DNA of 64,000 nucleotides, taken from contig JAKLIW010000009.1 of assembly GCA_022709425.1 (NCBI GenBank), forward strand, positions 53,746-117,745. Reading direction: 5' to 3'. The position numbers and the translations under genes are program-made. Origin of the DNA: a bacterium. GTDB lineage: Bacteria > UBP6 > UBA1177 > JAKLFG01. The notes beneath the pieces are model-generated. The model saw nothing but the letters and a program-made list of their open reading frames with translations. It made no database searches and was not told the DNA's origin. Positions 50,150 to 60,891 of this stretch are shown piece by piece (position 1 is the first letter of the stretch; each line of letters begins with the position of its first letter).

Positions 50150-51019
50150 ATGAAAGCACTGCAATGCATCGTGCGGGCGCTGCGGCCCTACCGTCTCCCG
50201 GAGGCGCTTCTGGTCTCGGGATTCATCTTCATCGGCTCGTTCTTCGCGGTGCCCGATATGGCCGCGCTCATCGGTGTGCGGCCGCTCCTGTTCCTCGGCG
50301 CCGCCTATCTGGTCATGATAGCGATATATGCCTTCAACAGTTGGGCAGGATCGCGCGAGGACCGCCTCAATCCGCGCCTCACGGTGGCGACGGGGATGCG
50401 CTATCCGGTCATTGCGGCCGTGACCCTTTTTGCCGCCTTCCTCCTGTTCCTTTCGGTGGAACCGCGGGCGCTTCCCTATGCGCTGGGGGTGTTCCTCCTT
50501 TCCGCGCTTTATTCCTATCCGCGCCGCGGTACGAAATATGTGCCGGTGGCCGGCACGGTCACTCATATTTTCGGCGGTATCGCCCAGTTCCTGCTCGGCT
50601 GGATGATCGTGTCGATCCCCGACATGCGGTCGGCCGCGATAGCGCTCTACTTCGGCATCATTCTCAGCGCCGGGCACGTCAATCATGAACTCATCGACCG
50701 CGATGCCGATCACGCCAACGGCATCCGAAGCGGCGCGGTCGTATTCGGCGTGCATCGCTGGGTGATCTTTCATCTGGCGCTGACGCTCGTCGCGCTCCTG
50801 CTGATGTTGTCGCTGGGGTATCTGCGGCTCTTGCCGGCGGTGCAGATCGCGCCGTTCATCGCCGCGTCGATCATCCAGACGGTGTCGGCATTCATCCTGT
50901 TCTTCAGACCGCCGACGCAGCGCAGTTTCCTGCGGCACCGGCTGATATACCGGCTTTGCTACGCGCTGGCGGGGGTGGTGTTCTTCGCGATCAAGTTCGG
51001 CGGCCCAACGCTTTCCTGA
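50150..51019 (+). CDS. UbiA-family prenyltransferase-like membrane protein
   Basis: 289 residues with about eight helices. The second Asp-rich motif is clear ([14 protein letters not shown]); the first is degenerate ([14 protein letters not shown], where most family members have NDxxDxxxD). UbiA proteins attach polyprenyl chains to aromatic or sugar acceptors with Mg2+. The altered first motif suggests a divergent substrate, perhaps decaprenyl- or ribose-phosphate type chemistry as in the arabinose donor pathway. Its stop overlaps the convergent UXS gene by 29 bases. Confidence 0.8.
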   Translation: MKALQCIVRALRPYRLPEALLVSGFIFIGSFFAVPDMAALIGVRPLLFLGAAYLVMIAIYAFNSWAGSREDRLNPRLTVATGMRYPVIAAVTLFAAFLLFLSVEPRALPYALGVFLLSALYSYPRRGTKYVPVAGTVTHIFGGIAQFLLGWMIVSIPDMRSAAIALYFGIILSAGHVNHELIDRDADHANGIRSGAVVFGVHRWVIFHLALTLVALLLMLSLGYLRLLPAVQIAPFIAASIIQTVSAFILFFRPPTQRSFLRHRLIYRLCYALAGVVFFAIKFGGPTLS

Positions 51020-51935
51020 AGTGCTCTATGGTCGCGGCGATCCCCTCCTCGAACGATACGGTCGGCGTCCAGCCGAGTTCTTTCTTGGCCAGCGCGATAT
51101 CGGGACAGCGCCGTTTCGGATCATCCTTGGGGAGCGGCATGAATTTGAGTTGAGAACGTGAACCGGTCAGGCGGATGACCGTCTGGGCCAGTTCGCGCAT
51201 CGTCGCCTCATGCGGGTCGCCGAGATTCACCGGTCCGGTGAATTCGGGGCCGGTCATCATCAGCCGCATCAAGCCCTCGATCATATCGGAGACATAACAG
51301 AACGAACGGGTCTGCGATCCGTCGCCGTAGATGGTGATATCTTCGCCGTGGAGCGCCTGCACGATGAAATTGCTGACCACGCGGCCGTCGTCTATGGCCA
51401 TGTGGGGGCCGTAGGTGTTGAAGATGCGCGCCACTTTGATCTTGATGTCGTACTGCCGCCGGTAGTCGAAAAAAAGCGTCTCGGCGCACCGTTTCCCTTC
51501 GTCGTAGCAACTGCGCGGGCCGATGGGATTGACGTTGCCCCAGTAACTCTCGACCTGCGGATGGACCTCGGGGTCGCCGTATATCTCGCTGGTCGATGCC
51601 TGCAGGATGGTCGCCCCGGTGGCGCGCGCGATCTCCAGCGCCGTCAGTGAGCCGAGCACGTTGGTCCGCACCGTTGAGACCGGCTGGTGCTGATAACGGA
51701 CCGGTGAAGCGGGGCTGGCGAGGTGAAAGATGCGGTCGGTCTCCAGCATGATGGGGGTGGCGATATCGTGGGTGATGAGCTCGAAATAGGGATGGGACAG
51801 GAGCGGCTGGACATTCTTTTTACTGCCGGTCGAGAAATTGTCGAGGCAGACCACCTCGTTCCCTTCGTCGAGCAGTCTTTTGCACAGATGCGAACCGATA
51901 AAGCCGGCGCCGCCGGTCACGAGGATGCGTTGCAT
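50991..51935 (-). CDS. UDP-glucuronate decarboxylase (UDP-xylose synthase) type epimerase
   Basis: 314 residues of the extended SDR family: [11 protein letters not shown] (NAD site), the [12 protein letters not shown] loop typical of UXS enzymes, [14 protein letters not shown], the catalytic Tyr-Lys in [14 protein letters not shown] and [11 protein letters not shown]. All are characteristic of UDP-glucuronic acid decarboxylases, which form UDP-xylose in the cytoplasm. A GGGAGG ribosome site sits before the ATG, 23 bases after glycosyltransferase paralogue 2, so the two form an operon and the sugar may feed that transferase or lipopolysaccharide. Confidence 0.92.
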   Translation of the reverse strand: MQRILVTGGAGFIGSHLCKRLLDEGNEVVCLDNFSTGSKKNVQPLLSHPYFELITHDIATPIMLETDRIFHLASPASPVRYQHQPVSTVRTNVLGSLTALEIARATGATILQASTSEIYGDPEVHPQVESYWGNVNPIGPRSCYDEGKRCAETLFFDYRRQYDIKIKVARIFNTYGPHMAIDDGRVVSNFIVQALHGEDITIYGDGSQTRSFCYVSDMIEGLMRLMMTGPEFTGPVNLGDPHEATMRELAQTVIRLTGSRSQLKFMPLPKDDPKRRCPDIALAKKELGWTPTVSFEEGIAATIEHFRKALGRRT

Positions 51936-51958
51936 GAAAAGCCTCCCAAGCGCAGATG

Positions 51959-54160
51959 CTACGGATTCTGGGCGAAAAATTCCACGAAATCAAGAAGAAA
52001 GTAGGTGTCGCGGGTCATATCGTCCGGTTCGAGTCGCAAAAAATGGAACCCGGCGGAAAGAAAGGCCGTGACCTGACGGATGACCTTTTCATACCGTTCC
52101 CCGGTGAAGTCGATGACGCCGACCGGCCGCTCATCGATGAAGAGCCGGAATCGTCCCATCTCGGGGCCGGTCACCCCGACGAATTCAATGGTGTAGTGTC
52201 CCGCGACGAGGAAATTCTGGCCGAAGGTGTAGTATTCGTCAGGATCATGGAAGCGGCAGAAAAAGGCCATTTTCGAAAAACTGATCTTGAGCTTTTCGGG
52301 CGGCGGCAGAGAGACGTACTTCGACAGATCGCTCCGGTTGGGATAGGTGTTGCAGTAGTCGGGAACGCCACGCAGCGGATAGAACTTATCCTCCATCTCG
52401 ACGACGATATAGCCCGGCGGCAGTTCGCTGTGGGTCACCGGGGTGATGACCGGCAGGGTATCGTTCCCCTGTATCAAGGCGTAACGGGCCTGATAGAAAC
52501 TTCGACCTTTTGCCTGATAATAGTGCATGAGGGCGCTGTTCGACCGGACGCCGAGGTCGCGGACATAGATGACATCGTTCTTGTCCCAGTTGTCGTGGCG
52601 CATCACGGCCAACCCCGAACCGATGAGTTCCGGGTGATCGACGAAGACCACCGCGTTATGGATATCCCGCCGCGCGATCTCATCCGACAGAGACCGTTCG
52701 ACCTTCCAGAAACCCAGCGCGTAGGTGGCGAACAGGGGGGGCAGGACGAAGATGGCGGTGCAGAGATATGCGGCGGTGATGGCCCCGCCGAGCGCCGCGG
52801 TATAAAGCCGCGCCAGCGGGAGCGCCGCTATGCGTTCCGCAAGGGCGGTCAGCCCGAGCGCCGCGAGGATGATCAGGAAAAAGGTCGTTTCGTAGTAGTA
52901 GCGCGGGCCGAAGACATTGCCGTCGAAATAGAAAAAGAAATAGCCGGCGACGGTCGCAAGGAACAGCATCGCGAGAAAAAGCTCCCGCTTCGGCCGTCCG
53001 GCGCGGTGGAACAGGAATGCGCAGGAGATAAAGAGGAAAAAGAGCGGATGGCCGAAGGTGTTGAGAATGAGCGGCGAGAGACGCCGGTAGGTGATGTGGG
53101 CCGCGTGGGGCCAGGTGAGTCCCTCTTCGGGGAGCACCGTCCAGTTCGAATTGGGACAGCCGCGGCCGATGCCGAAACGGTGACAGAACTCGTTCGGTTC
53201 GCTGTAGTTGAAATAGGGGTCCTGCTTGAACAGGAGCGGATCGCCGGTGTAGTGGGCATTGTAGATGAAAAGCGCCAGCAGCCACGGCAGGAACGCGGCC
53301 AGAAGCGCCAGACCGCGCGGGACCGTCCCGTCCCGGCGTATCTCGACAAGAGCGGTCAGCGCGAGCGGTAGGGCGAGGAACAGGGCGTTCTGCGGCCGGG
53401 TGAACAGCAGCCAGCCGAGCAGGAACCCGGCGACGGCGGCGAAGATGAGTGCGCGCCGCTTCACCGGTTCGGTGCGCGACCGCAGGAAGAAGTGGACCGT
53501 TGCCAGCGTCATCAGGGCGCAGAAGGGGTGGGCCATGAAGGTGCCCCCCATCACCATGATGAAGACGGAGAGTATCGCAAGCGCCATCGCCACGGTTGAA
53601 ACGCGCGGCCCGAACAGATCGTCGGCGATGCGCCCCACGAGCGTTATGTTGGCGGCGGTGATGAGCGGATTGGCGATGAAGGGGATGCCGAACATCACGA
53701 AGGGGACCAGAAAGAACGAATAGCCCGGCAGGAAGAGCGAATAGATCTTCTCGCCGTCGGGAATGAGGTAGAGAAAACGGAAGAATTCATAGTAGGGGAC
53801 CATCTGGTGGTCGAGTTGACCGCTTGCGAAATTGCCCGCCATGAACAGATAATTGATGCTGTCCTGTATGTGCGGGATGCCCTGAAAGACCAGCAGATTG
53901 ATAAGCAGGGTGGCGATCAGGGCGAAAAGCGGGAAGAGGAGATAGCGGCGTGGCACGATCGCTGCCCAGAGCGCGGCGGCGGCGGCGCGGACCGGAGAAA
54001 GCAGGGCGACGGCCGTTATGCCCAGAAAGAGCAGGTGGAAGGTCGGGAAATAGAGCTCGAAGGGGATCCAGAACTTGCCGGCGGTACCCCATCCGAAGAA
54101 TAGGAGGAGGAAAAAGAGCGCCGAAAGTATCCTTACGATGTCGCAGCGGCAGAGCTTCAT
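51959..54160 (-). CDS. GT-C fold membrane glycosyltransferase-like protein, paralogue 2
   Basis: 733 residues from ATG 54160, chosen over GTG 54175 because the promoter places the message start there. Aligns along its whole length with the 732-residue paralogue 3.7 kb away: same [18 protein letters not shown] loop, [26 protein letters not shown], and C-terminal [21 protein letters not shown]. Identity appears high throughout, so one copy is a fairly recent tandem duplicate. Paired with the UDP-xylose-forming gene, which may hint at the sugar donor. Confidence 0.82.
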   Translation of the reverse strand: MKLCRCDIVRILSALFFLLLFFGWGTAGKFWIPFELYFPTFHLLFLGITAVALLSPVRAAAAALWAAIVPRRYLLFPLFALIATLLINLLVFQGIPHIQDSINYLFMAGNFASGQLDHQMVPYYEFFRFLYLIPDGEKIYSLFLPGYSFFLVPFVMFGIPFIANPLITAANITLVGRIADDLFGPRVSTVAMALAILSVFIMVMGGTFMAHPFCALMTLATVHFFLRSRTEPVKRRALIFAAVAGFLLGWLLFTRPQNALFLALPLALTALVEIRRDGTVPRGLALLAAFLPWLLALFIYNAHYTGDPLLFKQDPYFNYSEPNEFCHRFGIGRGCPNSNWTVLPEEGLTWPHAAHITYRRLSPLILNTFGHPLFFLFISCAFLFHRAGRPKRELFLAMLFLATVAGYFFFYFDGNVFGPRYYYETTFFLIILAALGLTALAERIAALPLARLYTAALGGAITAAYLCTAIFVLPPLFATYALGFWKVERSLSDEIARRDIHNAVVFVDHPELIGSGLAVMRHDNWDKNDVIYVRDLGVRSNSALMHYYQAKGRSFYQARYALIQGNDTLPVITPVTHSELPPGYIVVEMEDKFYPLRGVPDYCNTYPNRSDLSKYVSLPPPEKLKISFSKMAFFCRFHDPDEYYTFGQNFLVAGHYTIEFVGVTGPEMGRFRLFIDERPVGVIDFTGERYEKVIRQVTAFLSAGFHFLRLEPDDMTRDTYFLLDFVEFFAQNP

Positions 54161-54166
54161 GCGCTC

Positions 54167-54194
54167 ATCATACACCGCCGCGCGAAGAGGTCAA
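54167..54194 (-). promoter_or_regulatory. Leaderless promoter of glycosyltransferase paralogue 2
   Basis: Minus strand TTGACC (54194-54189), 16 bases, TATGAT (54172-54167), then GAGCGC and ATG. Same six-base distance and same hexamers as paralogue 1. Confidence 0.65.
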
Positions 54195-54850
54195 CGATAA
54201 CTTAATCACCGACCAAATCGTATTTTGCTCTCAGATTAACATAATGTGGCTTATCCGATGGAAAACTGGACAGTCTCATGGTTGTCTTTCCAAATTATAA
54301 CACCGCGCTTCTTTATCTGCCCAGAATCATTATAATATATATTCTATGCTAGTAGCAAAGTGCTCTGAGAGAGATTTTCGGTGAAAAAGCATCACGCCCT
54401 GTTCCGAACACGAATTCCGAGCAAAGTAGGCATCTTCAGTATTTAGACACATACATACCCGAAAAATTGCTTTTTCCGGAGCAACAATCTTCAATACGAA
54501 CAGTTGACATACAAAAGCCGAAAGGTGTCGCATGGGGTTGGTGCAGGGGAAAGACTTATTTCTGGAACAGGTCAGAAACGAAGCCTCAGTCAGAGAGATA
54601 TATAGCCAAATAAAAACAGAAGGATACAAAATATATTGGAAAACCCTGAATCCTCCATGGGTTTTTTGGTATCTCAAAGGGTAAGGAACGGGGAGTTTTG
54701 GTTGCGGTTTCCATTCTTCATCTATTCTAGGGAAAGTATAAATATCCTGTTGCTTCCTTGTCCACAGCGAGCTTGGTTTGCCCGAGGAAGCAAGAACAAC
54801 GATCCACATCATACAAGGTCCACCAACAACAGGGATAGCGGGAGGAGAGG
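54195..54850. other. AT-rich intergenic spacer, no supported gene
   Basis: 656 bases between the glycosyltransferase promoter and the metzincin-like gene. Contains runs such as TATAATATATATTC (about 54331-54344) and a TATAAAT (54737-54743) that could serve as a -10 for the downstream gene, but no convincing -35. A 160-codon minus frame here has no ribosome site and no recognisable features. GGAGGAGAGG just before 54851 is the ribosome site of the next gene. Confidence 0.5.
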
Positions 54851-57800
54851 ATGAGATCAGTATTTGTGTTTGTGCTTATTCTGTGGGCTTCTTTTCTCTT
54901 GAAAGCAGAGCCGCAGCCTATGTTGCTCGGGCAAATTGATTGGGACAACTCTCAGGGCACATGGACGGAAGAGCTGAAGCAATTCGTAACGGAGTCTTTT
55001 AACCGCGGCAAAATCGTAGCACAATCGGTAGCGTTTCATGATTGCATGAACGAAGTGCTTACCAACAGCCACAACGAACTCCCCGCCTATTTGGGCTATT
55101 ATGGCCCCTATGTGGGATGTGCGGCCGACCCGCTTCAAGACCTTACGCTTGAAGAACAGAGAAAGAAGATCATGGATGTCTGCCAATCTCCCTATGATGT
55201 TACCATGACGCTGGATGATGACAACAATATGAATGTAGGGGCGTGTTCTCCATTTTGTTACGATGTGGCAACTATGGTGAACGAAAATACCGGTCAGTTG
55301 GTATGCGAACCATACTATACTGCCTTGAGAGGCCACAACGCTTTTCTTTCCGATACTCCGTGCGACAGCAATGGTCAGTGCCCCGAAGCAAACATGTTTT
55401 GCAATTATGGGGCGAACAAATGCGAGATTTTATGTAACACAAACGAGGATTGTCCAAGCGGTTCGGCTTGTGAAGCTGACTCCGATGCCGATCCCACACA
55501 AAACAAATGTAAGAAAACTTGTGACCTATATTCTTCTACCCCTGACGAAAGAATGCAGTGTACCATTTGCTTAAGCTGCGTTCCTGAATTCACCGCATAC
55601 GCTCCCTTCTATTCTTATGACACCACTCACGAGAGTTTTACCTGGTGTTATAACGCATTAAAACAGAAACGTGAAATTGCCCTGAATGATAGTTTGTGGC
55701 CTCCCGACGCCACTAATTTCGATTGGCTGAATACTTTCTACTGGACGCCTTATTCGCAAACTGCCTCTATAATATGGCATGAAGTGATGCACAACCATGA
55801 TTATAACCATGTAGAAAAAGAACTCTGCGAAACAGAGCAATACCCCAATTGGAGCTGGGTGCTGAACACCGTTCCAAATCTTGTCGGCGTTTGTATTAAA
55901 GCAGTGCTCAACGCCTCCTATTTTTGTCCGGAGCCAGCCTGTCCGGCGCCCGACATGGCCATCATTTCCGAGTGGCCGCCCATAGCTACTCTTCCCGGAG
56001 TAAGTTATCAGTGTGTATGCGGAAGCGACGCAAGAGATCATGATTACGACAGGGTTCCGGACAATATCGACAACTGCCCCGATGTGTCCAATCCCGACCA
56101 GGCGGACCGCGATGGAAACGATATCGGGGATGCGTGTGATGACGGGGACGATGACGGAGTAGTCGATCTACTCGACAACTGTCCCGCAGATCCCAACCCG
56201 GAAGAAGATGTTTCTCCCTATCAAGAGCTTGTCTCCGCTCCATGTGAAGATTATCTCTTGGGTTATTGCAGAACAGGCGGCGCTGCGGCTAAGGGCTATG
56301 CGCAGATCAATCTTTTTTCAGGAAGCATTACACTCCTGAACGGAAAGACTTTCCCGGTATGGTTCCCGAACGCGAAGTGGCAACCGGACCATGACTTGGA
56401 TGGCATTGGCGATGTCTGCGACCGTGAAAATTATACCTTCGTCAATAAGAACGGAGAGACGATTACTGCCGATGGCTTCGGGTACAGTCTTTTAACATCG
56501 ACCTCTTTCCCCGTGGAAGATAACTCGGGTGGACTTGGATTGTCGTTCACCAATCACGATAAATATGTGAAGATCGATCAGACGCTCTTGGACGGCAAAG
56601 ATTTTCCGGGAAATCAAACCGTCTATAAACGCAAAGCCACCCTTCAGTACTGTGGTATTAACGCATTTCAATATTCGCAAAACCTTTGGGGTGCAGATGG
56701 CCATTGCGCCACCGCTCACGGCAGTCAGACCAAGTATCCCAACAAACCACTTATCAATTTCGGCTTTTCCCACGGCACCGATACCATGAGTATCTCCGGA
56801 CTCAACACTTCTCCGTGGGACATGCGGATCAGTTGGGGAAAGAACAGCGACAACATACCGAACGATTTCCTCGGGAAAAGCCGGCCTCCCTACACCGGTG
56901 ATTTAAGACGCCCGCTCGTGGAGATATCGACCGACAGCAAGGAGAACAGCATTTACTGGAACTGGCGTCGTGATTGGTGGGAGCGTAACAGATGTGATGA
57001 CAACGGATCCCTTGACCAGTGCCAAGGGCTCTATACCCCGACTATGGGTGCAACCATCTCCGACTACAACTTCCACTACATCCTCTCCAGCGGTATTTAT
57101 CCCGATACAACGGAAGATTATCCCGATCAATCGTATCTCCTAAACGGCACCGTAAACGAAGACTATTTCCTGAACAGCCAGAAGTACGCCCGCTCCTTCC
57201 GCGAAGGGATAGGTCCCTTCACGCTTAACTACCAATCCTCAAGGTTTGTGGTGCCTCCCATACGGCCATTCCCGGAGATCATCATGCCGACCTGCCTCTC
57301 CTGTTACCTTAAACTTCCGGCGGAGGCTCTGCGCCCGGTTGAACACCCGTGGGACGATTATGCTCAGTGGCTCATCTATAAAGACCGCGCCGGCGGCATC
57401 GAATTCGTGGCCACGAAGAAACAAAGACCGCCATCCAACATCATATACGAAGGAGAAGGACACATACTTTACAGCGTCGAAGTGCTCGACAACAGCTATG
57501 CGCTCGTAGCCGGATATCCGGGGGAATTCTCTCCTGACTGGCACCGCATTGGTACGATAGAAGGGTGGGATCAGATCGGTACCATATCGACAATCGCTCA
57601 ACTGGGCGACAAATTCATCATTCTCGCGAAGAACGGCGGTCCTGCTCCGGTGTCGCTCGAAGTGATCTACACCATCACAGCGGAACAGACCGGCACCGCA
57701 ATGCAGGGTGATGTCGAGCTCCCGACCTTCACCTATTCCGTGACGGCGAAAGCCGCAACGGCCCTCGACTCGTTGATCGGGAAACAACTCGTGACCGTAG

Positions 57801-59212
57801 GGGATGCCGTCTACCTGCTCGCGCGCAACGGCAGCAACAATACGACCACCCTCCGGAAACTCGATACCGCCAACTGGACCATCTCAACGCCGATCGCTAC
57901 GACCGTTTCCCCGGCGGCCCGAGATATCTACAATGTCGGCAGTATAGGCACCAAGCTTTACCTTGCTGGCGGTCTTGCTGCAAACGGCGATGAATTCAAA
58001 GACATCTGGTCGTTCGATACCGAGACCGAACAATGGACGAAACTCTATGACAACCTGACCATTGACATGCGGAAACTCATCATGGAACCAATTGATGGCA
58101 CCCTCGTCATGGCCAATCCGGTACTCGAATTCCATCAGACCACCCATGCAGCCGTCGCCATCAATCTTACCGACGGCACCCTCTCGTATCCTGAAGTGCC
58201 GGTCATGGAATCACCCGATTACCTTCTCGACTTCGTAGAAGGTTACTGTCTGAACGAAACGGAAACGGAAGTCAAAGGCGGCACCTATACCGGCGGCACC
58301 TGTACCCCGTTCACCCATCCGTGGTACAAGCAGTACTCGATCGGCACGACCGTCTACAGCGTAGCAGGCAAGGGGAACAGGCTCTATGTTGGGACAAGTA
58401 ACGCGATCAAGGTTTACGACATCTCCGATCCGAACGCGATGGTACTGAAGAGCACCTTCACTACCAATAAGATTGTCTACGACCTCGAAGTCGTTGACGG
58501 CGACATCATGTACGCGGCGACCAGCGGCGGCCTCTACAAACTCAATACCGTCAATCCCGACACCCTGACCTCGCTTCTCTTCTTCAGCACGCCGTACAAC
58601 TATCAGTACCGCATCCAGCTCTATAACGGCAATCTCTATGTCGGTGACGACAACGGCATCAACATCCGCAACCCCGAAAGCTTTGCCCGCGTAGCCTATG
58701 TGAACATCGGCAGCACCATGGACTTTTCCATCGCAAACGGCGAGATCGCGATGTACTGGGACGACTTCTGGTCATCGGGCATCGATATCCGCGATGTCGA
58801 TAACCTTGCAACACGGAAGGCGTGGGACTATCCCTACTGCTCAACCGGTGAGCTGACGACCGACCACGGGGCGTTCTACCTCTCCTGCGATGGCTATGAG
58901 TACCGCTTCGTCGGTCTGCCGAACACCTACCTCGATTACTTCGAGCTCAACGGCGACATGCGGGAAATGCAGGAAAACTACCTGTACAACGGGTGGGTCT
59001 ACATCCCCGACGGAAACAAGGTAAAGCTCTCGACGAACAACACCGTTCCCGCTATCTGCGGAAACGGCATCATCGAGCCGGGCGAATTCTGCGACGGGAA
59101 CAGCGTAGAGTGCCTAGAGCTTGATCCGCAACAGTGGGACAGCGGGACAGCCTATTGCAATTCCACTTGTACTGCATATGATACCGGTGACTGTTACGAT
59201 AGTGGGTGCTAG
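54851..59212 (+). CDS. Secreted metzincin-like multidomain protein (1453 aa)
   Basis: Signal peptide MRSVFVFVLILWASFLLKAE; start fixed by GGAGGAGAGG. An N-terminal Cys-rich region holds EGF-like spacing (CDSNGQCPEANMFCNYGANKC, given in part as CDSNGQCPEANMFC). At about 311 is HEVMHNHDYNH, which matches the metzincin pattern HExxHxxGxxH with Asp for Gly; no Met-turn was pinned down. Thrombospondin type 3 repeats follow (about 396-450, DRVPDNIDNCPDVSNPDQAD). Residues about 900-1380 form a propeller (RLYVGTSNAIKVYDISDPNA). The end (about 1405-1453) is DUF4215-like (CGNGIIEPGEFCDGN). Predicted extracellular zinc protease or adhesin; cotranscribed with the lipoprotein that follows. Confidence 0.82.
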   Translation: MRSVFVFVLILWASFLLKAEPQPMLLGQIDWDNSQGTWTEELKQFVTESFNRGKIVAQSVAFHDCMNEVLTNSHNELPAYLGYYGPYVGCAADPLQDLTLEEQRKKIMDVCQSPYDVTMTLDDDNNMNVGACSPFCYDVATMVNENTGQLVCEPYYTALRGHNAFLSDTPCDSNGQCPEANMFCNYGANKCEILCNTNEDCPSGSACEADSDADPTQNKCKKTCDLYSSTPDERMQCTICLSCVPEFTAYAPFYSYDTTHESFTWCYNALKQKREIALNDSLWPPDATNFDWLNTFYWTPYSQTASIIWHEVMHNHDYNHVEKELCETEQYPNWSWVLNTVPNLVGVCIKAVLNASYFCPEPACPAPDMAIISEWPPIATLPGVSYQCVCGSDARDHDYDRVPDNIDNCPDVSNPDQADRDGNDIGDACDDGDDDGVVDLLDNCPADPNPEEDVSPYQELVSAPCEDYLLGYCRTGGAAAKGYAQINLFSGSITLLNGKTFPVWFPNAKWQPDHDLDGIGDVCDRENYTFVNKNGETITADGFGYSLLTSTSFPVEDNSGGLGLSFTNHDKYVKIDQTLLDGKDFPGNQTVYKRKATLQYCGINAFQYSQNLWGADGHCATAHGSQTKYPNKPLINFGFSHGTDTMSISGLNTSPWDMRISWGKNSDNIPNDFLGKSRPPYTGDLRRPLVEISTDSKENSIYWNWRRDWWERNRCDDNGSLDQCQGLYTPTMGATISDYNFHYILSSGIYPDTTEDYPDQSYLLNGTVNEDYFLNSQKYARSFREGIGPFTLNYQSSRFVVPPIRPFPEIIMPTCLSCYLKLPAEALRPVEHPWDDYAQWLIYKDRAGGIEFVATKKQRPPSNIIYEGEGHILYSVEVLDNSYALVAGYPGEFSPDWHRIGTIEGWDQIGTISTIAQLGDKFIILAKNGGPAPVSLEVIYTITAEQTGTAMQGDVELPTFTYSVTAKAATALDSLIGKQLVTVGDAVYLLARNGSNNTTTLRKLDTANWTISTPIATTVSPAARDIYNVGSIGTKLYLAGGLAANGDEFKDIWSFDTETEQWTKLYDNLTIDMRKLIMEPIDGTLVMANPVLEFHQTTHAAVAINLTDGTLSYPEVPVMESPDYLLDFVEGYCLNETETEVKGGTYTGGTCTPFTHPWYKQYSIGTTVYSVAGKGNRLYVGTSNAIKVYDISDPNAMVLKSTFTTNKIVYDLEVVDGDIMYAATSGGLYKLNTVNPDTLTSLLFFSTPYNYQYRIQLYNGNLYVGDDNGINIRNPESFARVAYVNIGSTMDFSIANGEIAMYWDDFWSSGIDIRDVDNLATRKAWDYPYCSTGELTTDHGAFYLSCDGYEYRFVGLPNTYLDYFELNGDMREMQENYLYNGWVYIPDGNKVKLSTNNTVPAICGNGIIEPGEFCDGNSVECLELDPQQWDSGTAYCNSTCTAYDTGDCYDSGC

Positions 59213-60748
59213 GTGAGGAATCTTTTTTCTATCGGGGGCGGCGTGGCCGCCCCCATACTCGTACTTGCTCTGCTTATCGTTGCGGCCTGCGAGACCTCGA
59301 AAACGGCTCATGATGGCGATACGGTATCGGGGGACAACGACTCTTCGGTTCAAGAAGGCGATCTTCTCACGACCGACGACACCATACCCATGGACGATGA
59401 CGCATTACTGACGGAAACGGATCAACCTCTGGTGCCCGATGCCGACACCTCCCTTTGTGCCGACCTCAAGGTGTATGAGAATGTGAAAAAGGCCGGGTTC
59501 CCGCTGAAGGACACGAACGGCAAGATAACCTTCTGCCGTCCCGGCTGCGACACCCCGACCGAGAATGACCCGCAGTGCGCTAGGAACATATGGGATTGGA
59601 GAAACTGGCAAAGATACCAAAACTACAAGAATGGCACGAAAAATTACCATGAATGTTATCCATGGCCCTGTACCTTGCCCGAGATGCAGGCATTTCCAGT
59701 TTCATACAGTGAATGTGATCACGATTTGACACTCAATGGTTATTCGGCCAGCAGCGGTGTCCTTTATGATCTGCGTCTTGAGAAAGACATGATCGGCATT
59801 GAAATGGAGAGCACGGATTCTGCACAGTTGATACACTATGATATCAAGAAGGATGCCTATGCGAATGTTGCACCCAATGGACATGCGGCGGGGTATAGGA
59901 GTGAACAATTTTTCTTTTACGTAATCTTCAACGACTATTACACGGAAGGCGAGGTGGGGTATTCTTATATTCTTTCCGCGAAAAAGAACACTACCGGCTA
60001 CCGCTACGAAGTCATCTACGACGATGAGCAGCATCAGGCATATTTTTCACGACCCCCGTTGGTCGGCGATAAATGGGTTGTTCTCAACATCTCCCATCGC
60101 GCTACCGGAATAATTGAAGTAGTCTATTCAAAGGTTGACGAATGGAAATGGCACGACCTGAAATTCGGGAAGATATATGAAGGCAATGTAGTAGGCGGCA
60201 GACTCACCTTTATCAACGACAACCGTGAGGTATATGTCTGCGACCTTGACAAGCTACCTTTCGATCCAGCGAAGGAATGCCTCAGAATAAATCGGGAAGG
60301 AGAGATGGCATATCAGCCACGTCTTAACGAGGAGAACAACAACCAATTGGTCTACTTCGCGGGCGTAGGTCAATATGGATTAACTTTGGTCGATCTCTCA
60401 AGTGCAAAACCAACGTACACTTTATTGCCGGTCGTGCCCTCGGAAAAGGAACCTATGGGTATAGAACCAGAGCAGTTCAAAGGGAATCTAATTTCATACA
60501 TAGACATGTTTATACCGGAGAACTCTTCTCGCAAAGACTACAAATCCTGCTTCTACCGCATAGATACGAAGAAGCAGTATTGCCCGACGAAACCAAGTTT
60601 CAAGGATGGTCGTTACGACATGGGTTTCAATTCCTTTGATGGTAACTATCAACTCTGGAAAGCACCTGCCAGTATAAATGCTCGTTTCCGCGATATCGCC
60701 TGTTACTGTGAAAAAGAAGGAATCTGCCCGTTAGCGGGGCTGAAGTAG
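59213..60748 (+). CDS. Lipoprotein with Asp-rich linker, partner of the metzincin-like protein
   Basis: GTG start immediately after the previous TAG, so translation is probably coupled. Signal peptide ends ALLIVAAC (lipobox); an Asp/Thr-rich linker runs to about residue 78. The rest has four or more paired Cys segments (ITFCRPGCDTPTENDPQC, CYPWPC, YCEKEGIC) and strand-rich repeats (DGRYDMGFNSFDGNYQLW) suggestive of a propeller such as TolB-like. 511 residues, no catalytic motif. Its linker style matches that of the lipoprotein at 2890-5544. Probably anchors or assists the secreted neighbour. Confidence 0.8.
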   Translation: MRNLFSIGGGVAAPILVLALLIVAACETSKTAHDGDTVSGDNDSSVQEGDLLTTDDTIPMDDDALLTETDQPLVPDADTSLCADLKVYENVKKAGFPLKDTNGKITFCRPGCDTPTENDPQCARNIWDWRNWQRYQNYKNGTKNYHECYPWPCTLPEMQAFPVSYSECDHDLTLNGYSASSGVLYDLRLEKDMIGIEMESTDSAQLIHYDIKKDAYANVAPNGHAAGYRSEQFFFYVIFNDYYTEGEVGYSYILSAKKNTTGYRYEVIYDDEQHQAYFSRPPLVGDKWVVLNISHRATGIIEVVYSKVDEWKWHDLKFGKIYEGNVVGGRLTFINDNREVYVCDLDKLPFDPAKECLRINREGEMAYQPRLNEENNNQLVYFAGVGQYGLTLVDLSSAKPTYTLLPVVPSEKEPMGIEPEQFKGNLISYIDMFIPENSSRKDYKSCFYRIDTKKQYCPTKPSFKDGRYDMGFNSFDGNYQLWKAPASINARFRDIACYCEKEGICPLAGLK

Positions 60749-60891
60749 GACCCAACTGCACATCGGGGCAAAATGTTAAATAGGGCCAAGCAACTATCTA
60801 TAAACACAAGGAAATTTTGGATTTAATACCCTCAAGTTGACATAAGGTATACTATCTAAAAGAGGCGATGTGGGAAAAACAGGTGCCCGTT

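Noticed and set aside
54408..54426. AATTCCGAGCAAAGT resembling the IS21-type terminal repeat
   Set aside because: Short, interrupted match in AT-rich spacer without further repeats or transposase.
54330..54812. 160-codon minus frame in the AT-rich spacer
   Set aside because: No ribosome site, no recognisable domain, and composition like translated non-coding DNA.
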